Source: Deltaproteobacteria bacterium
GTDB lineage: Bacteria > Desulfobacterota > Syntrophia > Syntrophales > UBA8958
DNA: 47,818 nt
Direction: 5' to 3'
Assembly: GCA_026388335.1 (NCBI GenBank)
Contig: JAPLJZ010000206.1
Location: 1-47,818 of the forward strand
Positions 8,284 through 15,432 of this stretch are shown here, one piece after another. The notes under the pieces were generated by a model that saw only the letters and a program-made list of their open reading frames with translations, was not told the DNA's origin and ran no database searches. Numbering within the stretch: position 1 is the stretch's first letter; each line of letters starts with the position of its first letter. A program made the translations under genes and the position numbers.

Positions 8284-9417
8284 TTATTTTGATGCGTTAT
8301 TTCCGTTTAGGTGTGCTCTGAAGACCACGGGAGAGAACCTGCACTTTCTCAGACACGCGACTAAATCCCTTTCGTTCCGAATAGAATCTAAAAATCTGGT
8401 GGCATAGAGACCAACTTCCTGAGGCTTGTGAGCATCGCTCCCGCCCGTAAGGGGCAAGCCCAGATTCAGCCCCACTCCCGCCGCAAATTTGTTCTCTTTC
8501 TCGGAAACACGGCTATTGAGGACCTCTATGGCGTCCACTCCGCGGAATATCTGCCGTTCGCTGGCCTTTTTAGGAGTGAGGCCCAAATATCCTACTCCAA
8601 AGGTAAGAAAACCCCGAAAAGGATGAGCGGCAATCATGAATCCTTCCTTCTTAAGAACCTTTTCCCGCAGCTCCGTTAAAGAGATTATTCCTTTAATATT
8701 TTCTTCCAGTCCAAGAACAAGAATATCTCCCTGATCAGTCGTAATTTCATTCCCCCTTAGAATGAGAAAGCCGTATTTTTGCCTCAAATCCTCAATATCC
8801 CGAGGATCCCAGAGATAATTGTGGTCGGTCAAACAGACCCCGTCCAGACCGGACTGCATGGCCGCCTCAATAATCTGCTCTACAGAAGCGGAACTGCAGG
8901 GAGAAGCCGGATGGGAATGGACATGCAAATCTATAAGTACACCATCTGAGCTGCTTCTGTTTCTCCTATCCTGAATGGATATAAATTCTATTGGTTCTGT
9001 TCGATCCGGACCGTCAGTTACCCCGAAATAATCGCTAATCTCCATATTGGGCCCTTGTGATTCCGCAGTCTCCTGAAGCAGCACGATCGCATCCCGGACC
9101 GCATCAAAACACTCCAGGATCAGATCCGCAAAATGACGGCAAGCCAGGCGTCCTATGATCTTCTGGACCTTTTGAGTGACGTCCTCATCAATCCGATATC
9201 CAACGGCCTCTTGAAGATAGGGAATAGCCCGGGGGCAGTCCGAGTTTTCCATTCGATTCCAAATACCACGGATAGAGCGGATCTCCAGGTTCGAAAGCAC
9301 CAGGTCGATATCAATCTCCATGCCGTAGATATCGTCCTCCATCACACCATGGACAGAAAGGATGTCTTCGCTTTTACGAAGTACGCTCGTCACTTTATTG
9401 CGTGTGAATTTTAGCAT
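8284..9417 (-). CDS. DUF2889 - PHP domain metal hydrolase fusion
   Basis: A 377-residue protein. Residues 1-150 resemble DUF2889 (SVHGVMEDDIYGMEIDIDL, AVGYRIDEDV, RLACRHFADLI). Residues about 160-370 form a PHP phosphoesterase domain with all the metal motifs: DLHVHSHPASPC, LTDHN, RGNEITT, AAHPFR and GGSDAH. PHP proteins hydrolyse phosphoesters such as nucleotide or sugar phosphates; the substrate here is unknown. The start at 9417 follows TAGGAG. It lies 36 bases after a stand-alone DUF2889 gene and two bases before the DUF169-CoaE gene, so the three probably share one message. Confidence 0.8.
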   Translation of the reverse strand: MLKFTRNKVTSVLRKSEDILSVHGVMEDDIYGMEIDIDLVLSNLEIRSIRGIWNRMENSDCPRAIPYLQEAVGYRIDEDVTQKVQKIIGRLACRHFADLILECFDAVRDAIVLLQETAESQGPNMEISDYFGVTDGPDRTEPIEFISIQDRRNRSSSDGVLIDLHVHSHPASPCSSASVEQIIEAAMQSGLDGVCLTDHNYLWDPRDIEDLRQKYGFLILRGNEITTDQGDILVLGLEENIKGIISLTELREKVLKKEGFMIAAHPFRGFLTFGVGYLGLTPKKASERQIFRGVDAIEVLNSRVSEKENKFAAGVGLNLGLPLTGGSDAHKPQEVGLYATRFLDSIRNERDLVACLRKCRFSPVVFRAHLNGNNASK

Positions 9418-9453
9418 CGAGGACTCCTACGATTGCCCTAAGAAATGTCGCTT

Positions 9454-9951
9454 TCACTTGTTCAACTCCAAGGCATCCATAAGCGGACTGTCTTCAGAAA
9501 GGGCCGCACAGCTGTTCAAGAGCCTGGGATTGGCCCGGACCATGCTGGCAAAAAATTCCTTTTCCCCCTCCCGGTCTTTAGGTGCTGCAACCAGGATGTC
9601 CTTCGTAAAGGACATAATGACCCCGTTGCAGCATTCATCTAGAAGAATGGATACAGGTCCTGCGAAAGGATTGTCATCGAGAAGACCGCGTATTATCTTT
9701 TTGATCCCGGGTCCCACTCTCGTGCCAATAACATTTTGAAGATCCCATGACAGGTCCAATCGGTCATCCTGCCGGAATCGCCTGACTTGGCCCTCTGCCT
9801 GGGTAATTTCCAGGTTGGGGGACTTTACCAGAATCTGCACCCAGGCCTCCATCAAAGTATCCTGAACCCGGCAGGTTGCTCTTGTTGTCTGATCTCCCAG
9901 CTTTTCAACGGTGGTGCATCGATTTCTTGCGAAACACAATATTTCCGTCAT
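9454..9951 (-). CDS. DUF2889-like protein
   Basis: A 165-residue protein with no signal peptide or membrane segment. Its N-terminal two thirds parallel the first domain of the next gene (CRVQDTLMEAWVQILVKS, VIGTRVGPGI, CCNGVIMSF), which supports membership of the DUF2889 family. No catalytic motif is recognised. The ATG at 9951 has only a weak ribosome site. Together with the following PHP fusion it forms a tandem of two DUF2889 modules inside a CoA-transferase/mutase cluster. Function is unknown. Confidence 0.65.
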   Translation of the reverse strand: MTEILCFARNRCTTVEKLGDQTTRATCRVQDTLMEAWVQILVKSPNLEITQAEGQVRRFRQDDRLDLSWDLQNVIGTRVGPGIKKIIRGLLDDNPFAGPVSILLDECCNGVIMSFTKDILVAAPKDREGEKEFFASMVRANPRLLNSCAALSEDSPLMDALELNK

Positions 9952-10136
9952 TGATCAACCAGCATTCTCCCGTCAGCAGGCGTTTAGAATACATGTGCAT
10001 TATTTGCTCGGTTTTGAATGATTCATATTTCAAAAATGAACATTCCCGCAGCAAGTTGCGAGGTGTCACGGGTAACAATTCCTCATGTCGAAGCAAGCTT
10101 CAGGGAATTGCACCCGAAGAGATTCATATTTCAAAA

Positions 10137-11474
10137 TTATTTCGCGGATTTTCGCCAAATATTCATTTTTTCGGCATTTCTTACAAGCTCATCTCTTAGA
10201 TCCGGATGTGCAATATTTATAAGAGCTTCTGCCCGTTGCCAGGTGGACTTGCCGGCCAGGTCGGCCACGCCGCATTCCGTCACGATCATGTGGACCTGGG
10301 TGCGGGGCACCGTCACGATAGTACCTTGAGGCAGCATAGGGACGATCCTGCTTTTCATTTCGCCGGTCTTCTTATCCTTGTAGGAAGAGTAACAGCAAAT
10401 GAATGACATTCCTCCGTCAGACATGTAAGCGCCGGTGGCGAAATCGAGCTGGCCACCGGTGCCGCTGATGTGGCGCGGACCGGAAGATTCGGAAGACACC
10501 TGACCGAACAGATCCACCTCGAGGCAGGCGTTGACGGATATCATGTTGTCATGCTGAGCTATCACATGGGGGTCGTTGGTGTAAGACACCGGATAGGATG
10601 CCAGCGAGGGATTATTGTCAATCCAGTCATAGAGGAACTGGCTGCCTGCGGCAAAAGCGAAGGCGCTCTTGTTCTTGTCCACGCGCTTCTTCCTGTTGGT
10701 GAGCTTGCCGGCCGCGTGCATCTGGTAATGAGCGTCGACCAGCATTTCCGAATGACAGCCCAGATCCTTGATGTCCGATTTGGCAAGTGTCTCGCCTACA
10801 TAATTGGGAAGACCGCCGATACCGAGCTGAATGCAGGCGCCGTCGGGGATCATGGGAACGATATGGCTAGCGATCATCTTGTCGGTCTCTGTCGGGGGCG
10901 TCGGGGGAATAACCTCGACCTTGGATTCGAACTCTGTCACATAATCAACTTCCGAAATGTGCACTACTTCGTCGCGGCCACCCAATGCCCAGGGAAGCAG
11001 TGGATTGACCTCCAAGATGATCTTCCTGGAAACATCCAGGGTTGCCCGCACTGCGGCATTGGAATTATGCAAACTGAAGAAACCGTCTTTATTCATTTTG
11101 GTCACGCGGAGCATGGCTACATCTACACACTTGATGCTCTTCCGGTAGAAAAGCGGCTGGTTACGGAAGATCATGGGGTGATAATAGCAACGACCGCGAT
11201 CATGAAGCTTTCTTGCATAACCTGAAAAATGCCAATCCTGATAGGTGAAGACGTCTCCTTCTGGATCTGATTCAATACAGGCATTTGCAGATAGGGTCAA
11301 ACAGTGCCGAATATTTATATTTTTGAGTTCATTTTTTCGAGCCGCTAAAGCCTTGTCCAAGGCAATAGGTTTTGTATGTCCGAATCCATAATCAATCCAG
11401 TCATCACTCTTTACTATCTTTACTGCTTCTTCCGGCGTTACTAACTTCTTTTGGTATTCTTCTGCGTACGACAT
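10137..11474 (-). CDS. Acetyl-CoA hydrolase/transferase family CoA-transferase
   Basis: A 445-residue class I CoA-transferase of the 4-hydroxybutyrate/butyryl-CoA:acetate type. It would move CoA between acetyl-CoA and another carboxylate without using ATP. The probable catalytic glutamate is Glu243 in LGCHSEMLVD, and QLGIGGLPNYVG forms the CoA-binding loop. The ATG at 11474 with AGGAGA upstream gives the family length; the longer frame to 11525 reads into a decayed MeaB tail and is not part of the protein. It is related to the severed fragment at 5959-6165. It could be a CoA-activating or product-releasing step of the B12 mutase pathway; the acceptor acid is unknown. Confidence 0.9.
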   Translation of the reverse strand: MSYAEEYQKKLVTPEEAVKIVKSDDWIDYGFGHTKPIALDKALAARKNELKNINIRHCLTLSANACIESDPEGDVFTYQDWHFSGYARKLHDRGRCYYHPMIFRNQPLFYRKSIKCVDVAMLRVTKMNKDGFFSLHNSNAAVRATLDVSRKIILEVNPLLPWALGGRDEVVHISEVDYVTEFESKVEVIPPTPPTETDKMIASHIVPMIPDGACIQLGIGGLPNYVGETLAKSDIKDLGCHSEMLVDAHYQMHAAGKLTNRKKRVDKNKSAFAFAAGSQFLYDWIDNNPSLASYPVSYTNDPHVIAQHDNMISVNACLEVDLFGQVSSESSGPRHISGTGGQLDFATGAYMSDGGMSFICCYSSYKDKKTGEMKSRIVPMLPQGTIVTVPRTQVHMIVTECGVADLAGKSTWQRAEALINIAHPDLRDELVRNAEKMNIWRKSAK

Positions 11475-11489
11475 TGAAAATCTCCTTTC

Positions 11490-11655
11490 ATGCACTTCAT
11501 CATCTTTTTTGATTATGAGGCTCATTACCTCTTCAACAATCGTATTAAGGGGTCGATCTCACCTTTGGCTATTTTTCAAGATATTTCCGCCTGAAGCCAA
11601 TATTGCGGATGTGATCATAAATGACCCTCTTAATTTTTCTGCCATCGGATGACTT
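11490..11655 (-). pseudogene. MeaB C-terminal remnant with frameshifts
   Basis: Reading the minus strand in three successive frames gives KRVIYDHIRNIGFRRKYLEK, then AKGEIDPL, then IVEEVMSLIIKK. The intact MeaB at 13836-14813 ends with IFDQLRGTGLRRKYLEKI, AGEIDPYTAVEEVM and LFIKK, so the order and identity match well. At least two frameshifts and a stop separate the pieces, and nothing of the GTPase domain remains. This is a vestigial second meaB, sitting between the two kinds of CoA-transferase genes. Confidence 0.8.
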
Positions 11656-11677
11656 GACCTCACATGTAGATAAAGTT

Positions 11678-12499
11678 CTATTTTTTCAATCCACCGAGGA
11701 GCACCTTATCCGGATCAACTTCGTTTCTCAGAATGTCAATAACTTCCCGGGAAGGCGGCTCAGATTGCACTGCCCGCGAAATATCAATATCCCAGCCAAT
11801 TGTCTTTTTTATTTCAACCGGGTTAGTGCCCGGAAAGTATTCGGCAAGGAAAGCTATCTTTGTTTTTTCATCGAATTTCATGACGCACTGAGTTGTAACG
11901 ATAGCGTCTGGACCGCCCCGAATCAAACCGGCTTCTCTTCTCGGGACCCACTTTACATTGCCATTCTCAAATACTTTCACCATCCAGCCCGGACTCGTCA
12001 AATAGTCAACGATTTTTGGGAATCGCCTATCCTGGTGGACGATGTTAACCACAAAAGGAAGCCCGGAGGCGGCATCGTTTGCACCGCCGCTTCCCGTGGC
12101 CCGCCATCCTGGGTGTAGAATATCGAAGGGGTCTCCGGACTGGCGAGGGCCCATGGTCGAATTCAGGTTTCCGTACTGGTCGACCTGTGCCGCCCCGAGA
12201 ATTGCCATATCTGCGTGAGATCCTCCGGCATTGTATCCAAGAATGTCGAAGAGACCTGTTGTCACTGTACAGCCGTAAGCCGATCTTGGCTCACAGACAG
12301 AAAAAGGCAGATGGGCAAACCGCGAATCGACCGTCCCTCCCTCCATGAGAATCGTGGCTCGAGGGGCATGCGTTTTCACTGCAAGACTCGCCGTAAGAAG
12401 TCCAAGGCCAATACCTACAAAAATGACCATTCCATCTTTCACAAATTTAGATGTCTCGACAGCGACCATCTCAGGAACTGTATAATATTGCTCAGCCAT
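11678..12499 (-). CDS. Glutaconate CoA-transferase-like, subunit B
   Basis: A 273-residue beta subunit of a class I CoA-transferase of the glutaconate CoA-transferase type. The catalytic glutamate is retained as Glu53 in ILMEGG, corresponding to Glu54 of the Acidaminococcus enzyme, and the CoA-site motif ATGSGGANDAASG is present. A functional transferase rather than a derived hydrolase is therefore likely. The start at 12499 follows GGAGG. It lies 26 bases after subunit A in the same operon. The true acid substrate is unknown; the mutase context argues for a branched or short-chain acyl group rather than glutaconate. Confidence 0.88.
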   Translation of the reverse strand: MAEQYYTVPEMVAVETSKFVKDGMVIFVGIGLGLLTASLAVKTHAPRATILMEGGTVDSRFAHLPFSVCEPRSAYGCTVTTGLFDILGYNAGGSHADMAILGAAQVDQYGNLNSTMGPRQSGDPFDILHPGWRATGSGGANDAASGLPFVVNIVHQDRRFPKIVDYLTSPGWMVKVFENGNVKWVPRREAGLIRGGPDAIVTTQCVMKFDEKTKIAFLAEYFPGTNPVEIKKTIGWDIDISRAVQSEPPSREVIDILRNEVDPDKVLLGGLKK

Positions 12500-12525
12500 T
12501 TCATCCTCCTTATGATCATCGGGTG

Positions 12526-13518
12526 TTATTTATTCATGTAAGCGGATCGATCGTTGTCAGGATTATAGGCATAGGCCGGATTAGCCTTTAAACTGGACAG
12601 CCTTTTGCTGCCAAGCTTCTCCAGATAATGCCAATGGTCCTTGATCTTATAAACCCACTCGTCTAGCCACTTGTCTCTCTTCGAATCATCCCCCATGGCC
12701 GTGTGGAATTCTCGAAGGAAGTTAGTGTCGTAATCATAATTCATATAGGAACTTACAGGATGGCAGGCGTAGGGCACTGGAACAATGGCATCAATAATAT
12801 GGTGAGGAATCTGATTGGCATTGGGATCTCTAGCCATATAATCTTCCGTTACCAATTCGTCACATGTCAGGATTACTTTTTTCCCGGCGTATGCCTCTTC
12901 AACATCCCCACCTAATGCACCCATAATCCTTGCTGTACCCTTTTCACCCGCAAGTTGAGCATGAATGATCGTGACATCAGGGCTCAGCGCAGGCAGAAGG
13001 CAAATATTTTGATGTTCAGGCCAGAAAGGATCTTTCATGACATGGAATTTTGCCAAAGGAAACCTTTCGTCCTTACCCCTTAAGCCCATTTTCCCTTCCA
13101 CATCATATGCGGGATTGATCAGGTCGGTTCCTATCTGGGAATGGGTCGGCAGAAAGGGCACTCCCATTGCGGCCGCCTTGAACCTCAGAATCATAGAATA
13201 ATGGCTGTAATCCTCGTGCCAGATATTTCCGCTCTTTATTTGTCTTGAGCAAAAGGGATGTATAACCTGTACCAATTCATCTCCCACATAACATCCGGTG
13301 ATACCTGCCAAACAACCACCTGCTGCCAGCAACTCATCCGGACCTCCTGGTGTGACATGGCAGAGCTTTATCCCTTTGATTCCCTGCCGAAGCATCTCGT
13401 AATATATGGCGTAGCTCTTTCGGGTAATCGTAAAGCCGCCACTCGCAATGATTTGTCCATCCTTGATGAATTCCTTTACTGCCTCCGCCGGCGACATAAT
13501 CTTACTTTTCTCGTTCAT
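12526..13518 (-). CDS. Glutaconate CoA-transferase-like, subunit A
   Basis: A 330-residue alpha subunit with the family features near the N-terminus (MSPAEAVKEFIKDGQIIASGG) and the paired domain fold indicated by HVTPGGPDELLAAGG. It has the normal length of GctA. The start at 13518 follows GGAGGG. It pairs with the beta subunit 26 bases downstream to form the heteromeric enzyme. MeaB and the mutase subunits lie immediately upstream on the same strand, about 320 bases away, with a perfect hairpin in the gap. Confidence 0.88.
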   Translation of the reverse strand: MNEKSKIMSPAEAVKEFIKDGQIIASGGFTITRKSYAIYYEMLRQGIKGIKLCHVTPGGPDELLAAGGCLAGITGCYVGDELVQVIHPFCSRQIKSGNIWHEDYSHYSMILRFKAAAMGVPFLPTHSQIGTDLINPAYDVEGKMGLRGKDERFPLAKFHVMKDPFWPEHQNICLLPALSPDVTIIHAQLAGEKGTARIMGALGGDVEEAYAGKKVILTCDELVTEDYMARDPNANQIPHHIIDAIVPVPYACHPVSSYMNYDYDTNFLREFHTAMGDDSKRDKWLDEWVYKIKDHWHYLEKLGSKRLSSLKANPAYAYNPDNDRSAYMNK

Positions 13519-13835
13519 ACTTTACCCTCCTTCCAAGTATTTTCCCCAACTGCACCTGCCTCAAGCTGATTTGTAAAATTTGACCTTCTTCAGCACGATC
13601 GACAGGCATCGGTACATGAGTCCATTTCCTCCGCGTATCAGTTCATATTTTAGTCTTCCGCATGTCCATTGCCCGTCTGCAAACGAAACGACATCATAAG
13701 AGGATGTTAGGGGATGGGGAGGTAGTACCATCCCCTAACAAAAAGGTGGAGTTACAACGTCATGCCACAGAATTCCACGGAAAATGCTTTCCGCAACCTC
13801 ACCGCTTGGGATATGTAGAATATCCCCCCATGAGC
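13519..13835. other. Intergenic gap holding a 12-bp-arm hairpin
   Basis: A 317-base gap between meaB and the CoA-transferase genes. It contains a perfect inverted repeat, GTTAGGGGATGG (13706-13717) and CCATCCCCTAAC (13728-13739), separated by ten bases. On the minus strand no T-run follows it, so it is not a classical terminator; it may be an attenuator, an mRNA-stability element or a protein site. An 18-codon frame near 13563-13620 has no recognised homology. Confidence 0.5.
13706..13739. repeat. Perfect 12-bp inverted repeat, loop of 10
   Basis: Arms 13706-13717 and 13728-13739 are exact reverse complements, GC-rich, with the loop GGAGGTAGTA. It lies between meaB and the CoA-transferase A gene in a minus-strand operon. 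Possible roles are partial termination or 3'-end protection of the upstream mutase-meaB message. Confidence 0.65.
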
Positions 13836-14813
13836 CTAGACATCTTTGACTGACTTCTTGATGAAAAGAGTCATAACCTCTTCCACCGCCGTGTAAGGAT
13901 CGATCTCGCCGGCAACTATCTTCTCAAGGTATTTTCGTCTGAGACCGGTCCCGCGGAGTTGATCGAAGATCACGCGTTCGATCTCGTCTTTGATGATCAC
14001 GCTGCTTTCCTGCTCGGCCTTCTTAAATGCGTACTGTTTCAGGCCTTCAGCTTTTCGCAGCCAGGCCTGATGTTTTTCGATCTGTTCCATCAGTTCCTCG
14101 ATCCCGTCATCTGTCGTGGCAACAGTAGGGACCACGGGAACAAGCCACCCCTCTTCCGCCACAGGGCGCATTCTCAGGGACACCTCCAGATCCAGCAGCG
14201 CCGCGTCCTTGCCTGGCATATCGGACTTGTTCAGCACGATCACCTGTGCAATTTCCATGATGCCGGCCTTCATGGCCTGTATGTCGTCGCCCATGGTCGG
14301 CGTCACCACAAGCAGACAGGTCTGGACGAGGCGGGACACATCGACCTCATCCTGGCCCGTTCCGACCGTCTCCACGATGACGACATCGTGTCCCATGGCC
14401 TCCATCACGCGCATGGCATCGACGGCTCCGCGGGCCAAGCCGCCCAGATAGCCGCGTGTCGCCATGGAACGGATGTAAACGCCCTTGTCGCGGCCGTGCG
14501 TCTGCATCCTCAGGCGGTCTCCGAGGAAGGCGCCCCCCGTGAAGGGGCTCGATGGATCGATGGCAATGACGCCGACGGTCCTGCCCTGCTTCCTGTAGGC
14601 GCTGATCATACTGGAAACCACGCATGATTTACCCGCTCCCGCAGACCCGGTCACGCCGATGACATGGGCATTCCCGACCGGCATGAAAAGCTGTTTCAGT
14701 ACATCGCGGGCAATTTGTTCTTGTCTTTCGATGGCCGATATGAGTTTCGCGGCGGCCATCCTGTTGTTCATTTTAATTCTTTTCGCCCATTCGGCGGCAT
14801 TTATTACGTCCAT
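13836..14813 (-). CDS. meaB: MeaB-type GTPase, mutase chaperone
   Basis: A 325-residue G3E-family GTPase. Proteins of this family load and protect adenosylcobalamin on methylmalonyl-CoA-type mutases. Walker A is GSAGAGKS at 56-63; DPSSPFTGGAFLGDR is the switch region, ETVGTGQDE follows Walker B, and NKSD gives guanine specificity. The C-terminal dimerisation arm (RRKYLEKIVAGEIDPYTA) is complete, unlike the remnant at 11.5 kb. The ribosome site for the ATG at 14813 is weak; a Met 15 residues later is an alternative start. The gene follows the mutase small subunit and almost certainly serves this mutase. Confidence 0.92.
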   Translation of the reverse strand: MDVINAAEWAKRIKMNNRMAAAKLISAIERQEQIARDVLKQLFMPVGNAHVIGVTGSAGAGKSCVVSSMISAYRKQGRTVGVIAIDPSSPFTGGAFLGDRLRMQTHGRDKGVYIRSMATRGYLGGLARGAVDAMRVMEAMGHDVVIVETVGTGQDEVDVSRLVQTCLLVVTPTMGDDIQAMKAGIMEIAQVIVLNKSDMPGKDAALLDLEVSLRMRPVAEEGWLVPVVPTVATTDDGIEELMEQIEKHQAWLRKAEGLKQYAFKKAEQESSVIIKDEIERVIFDQLRGTGLRRKYLEKIVAGEIDPYTAVEEVMTLFIKKSVKDV

Positions 14814-15000
14814 CGTCGACGACCTCGCACAAAGTTGGGAAAATAATCATCTGGAATGGCCGCTGTGCTACTTCCATCCGGATTCCGCAAGACCCCATTT
14901 ATCCCTCCCCCTCGCAGGGAGGGAAATGGGGGAGGTTTTCACGCTTTATGGAGCCGCAGCGGAGGCATGATCGCTCGTAGCGAAGCAGCCCCTCATTTAC
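14814..15000. other. Short gap with C-rich inverted repeat
   Basis: A 187-base gap inside the mutase-meaB operon. It holds a CCTCCCCCTCG...GAGGGAAATGGGGGAGG-type partial inverted repeat near 14904-14936 and a small GCTGCTTCGCTACGAGCG palindrome near 14975. No gene is seen. Confidence 0.4.
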
Positions 15001-15417
15001 TTACTGCCTCACATGGTTACGGATGTAGGTGACGATCGGCTCGGTCAGCGATCCGGCCGGGAATACCGCGTCAACGCCCATCTCTTTGAGTGTCGGGACA
15101 TCTTCGATCGGAATGACGCCCCCGAGAACCAACCGGACGTCATTAAGTCCCCCTTTTTTCATCTCCTCGACGATCTGCGGCGTAAAGACCAGATGGCCGC
15201 CTGAAAGCGTGGAGAGGCCGATGACATCCACATCTTCGTCGATGGCAGCATCGACAATATCCTTGGGCATCATGAACATTCCCAGATAAACAACCTCCAT
15301 GCCGGCTTCCTTCAGCATGCTGGCGATTACTTTCGCACCGCGGTCATGGCCGTCCAAGCCGACCTTCGTCACAAGTACCTTGATTTTTCTAACTTTGTTA
15401 TCTTTCTTTTTTTTCAT
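15001..15417 (-). CDS. Acyl-CoA mutase small subunit (B12-binding)
   Basis: A 138-residue stand-alone cobalamin-binding subunit. The base-off motif DxHxxG is present at 22-27 with His24 as the predicted lower cobalt ligand, followed by the GLSTLSGGH and LVLGGVIP segments of the Rossmann-like fold. It would combine with the large subunit encoded 15 bases upstream, as in two-component isobutyryl-CoA and 2-hydroxyisobutyryl-CoA mutases and in archaeal methylmalonyl-CoA mutases. The start follows GGAGGAG. The subunit itself looks normal. Confidence 0.92.
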   Translation of the reverse strand: MKKKKDNKVRKIKVLVTKVGLDGHDRGAKVIASMLKEAGMEVVYLGMFMMPKDIVDAAIDEDVDVIGLSTLSGGHLVFTPQIVEEMKKGGLNDVRLVLGGVIPIEDVPTLKEMGVDAVFPAGSLTEPIVTYIRNHVRQ

Positions 15418-15432
15418 GGGTTTGCTCCTCCA

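Noticed and set aside
9905-10096. 63-residue minus-strand ORF before the DUF2889 gene
   Set aside because: No ribosome site, no recognisable sequence, and it overlaps the start of the DUF2889 gene.
13959-14627. 222-residue plus-strand frame opposite meaB
   Set aside because: Its sequence is His/Asp-rich antisense text; the minus strand carries the conserved GTPase motifs.
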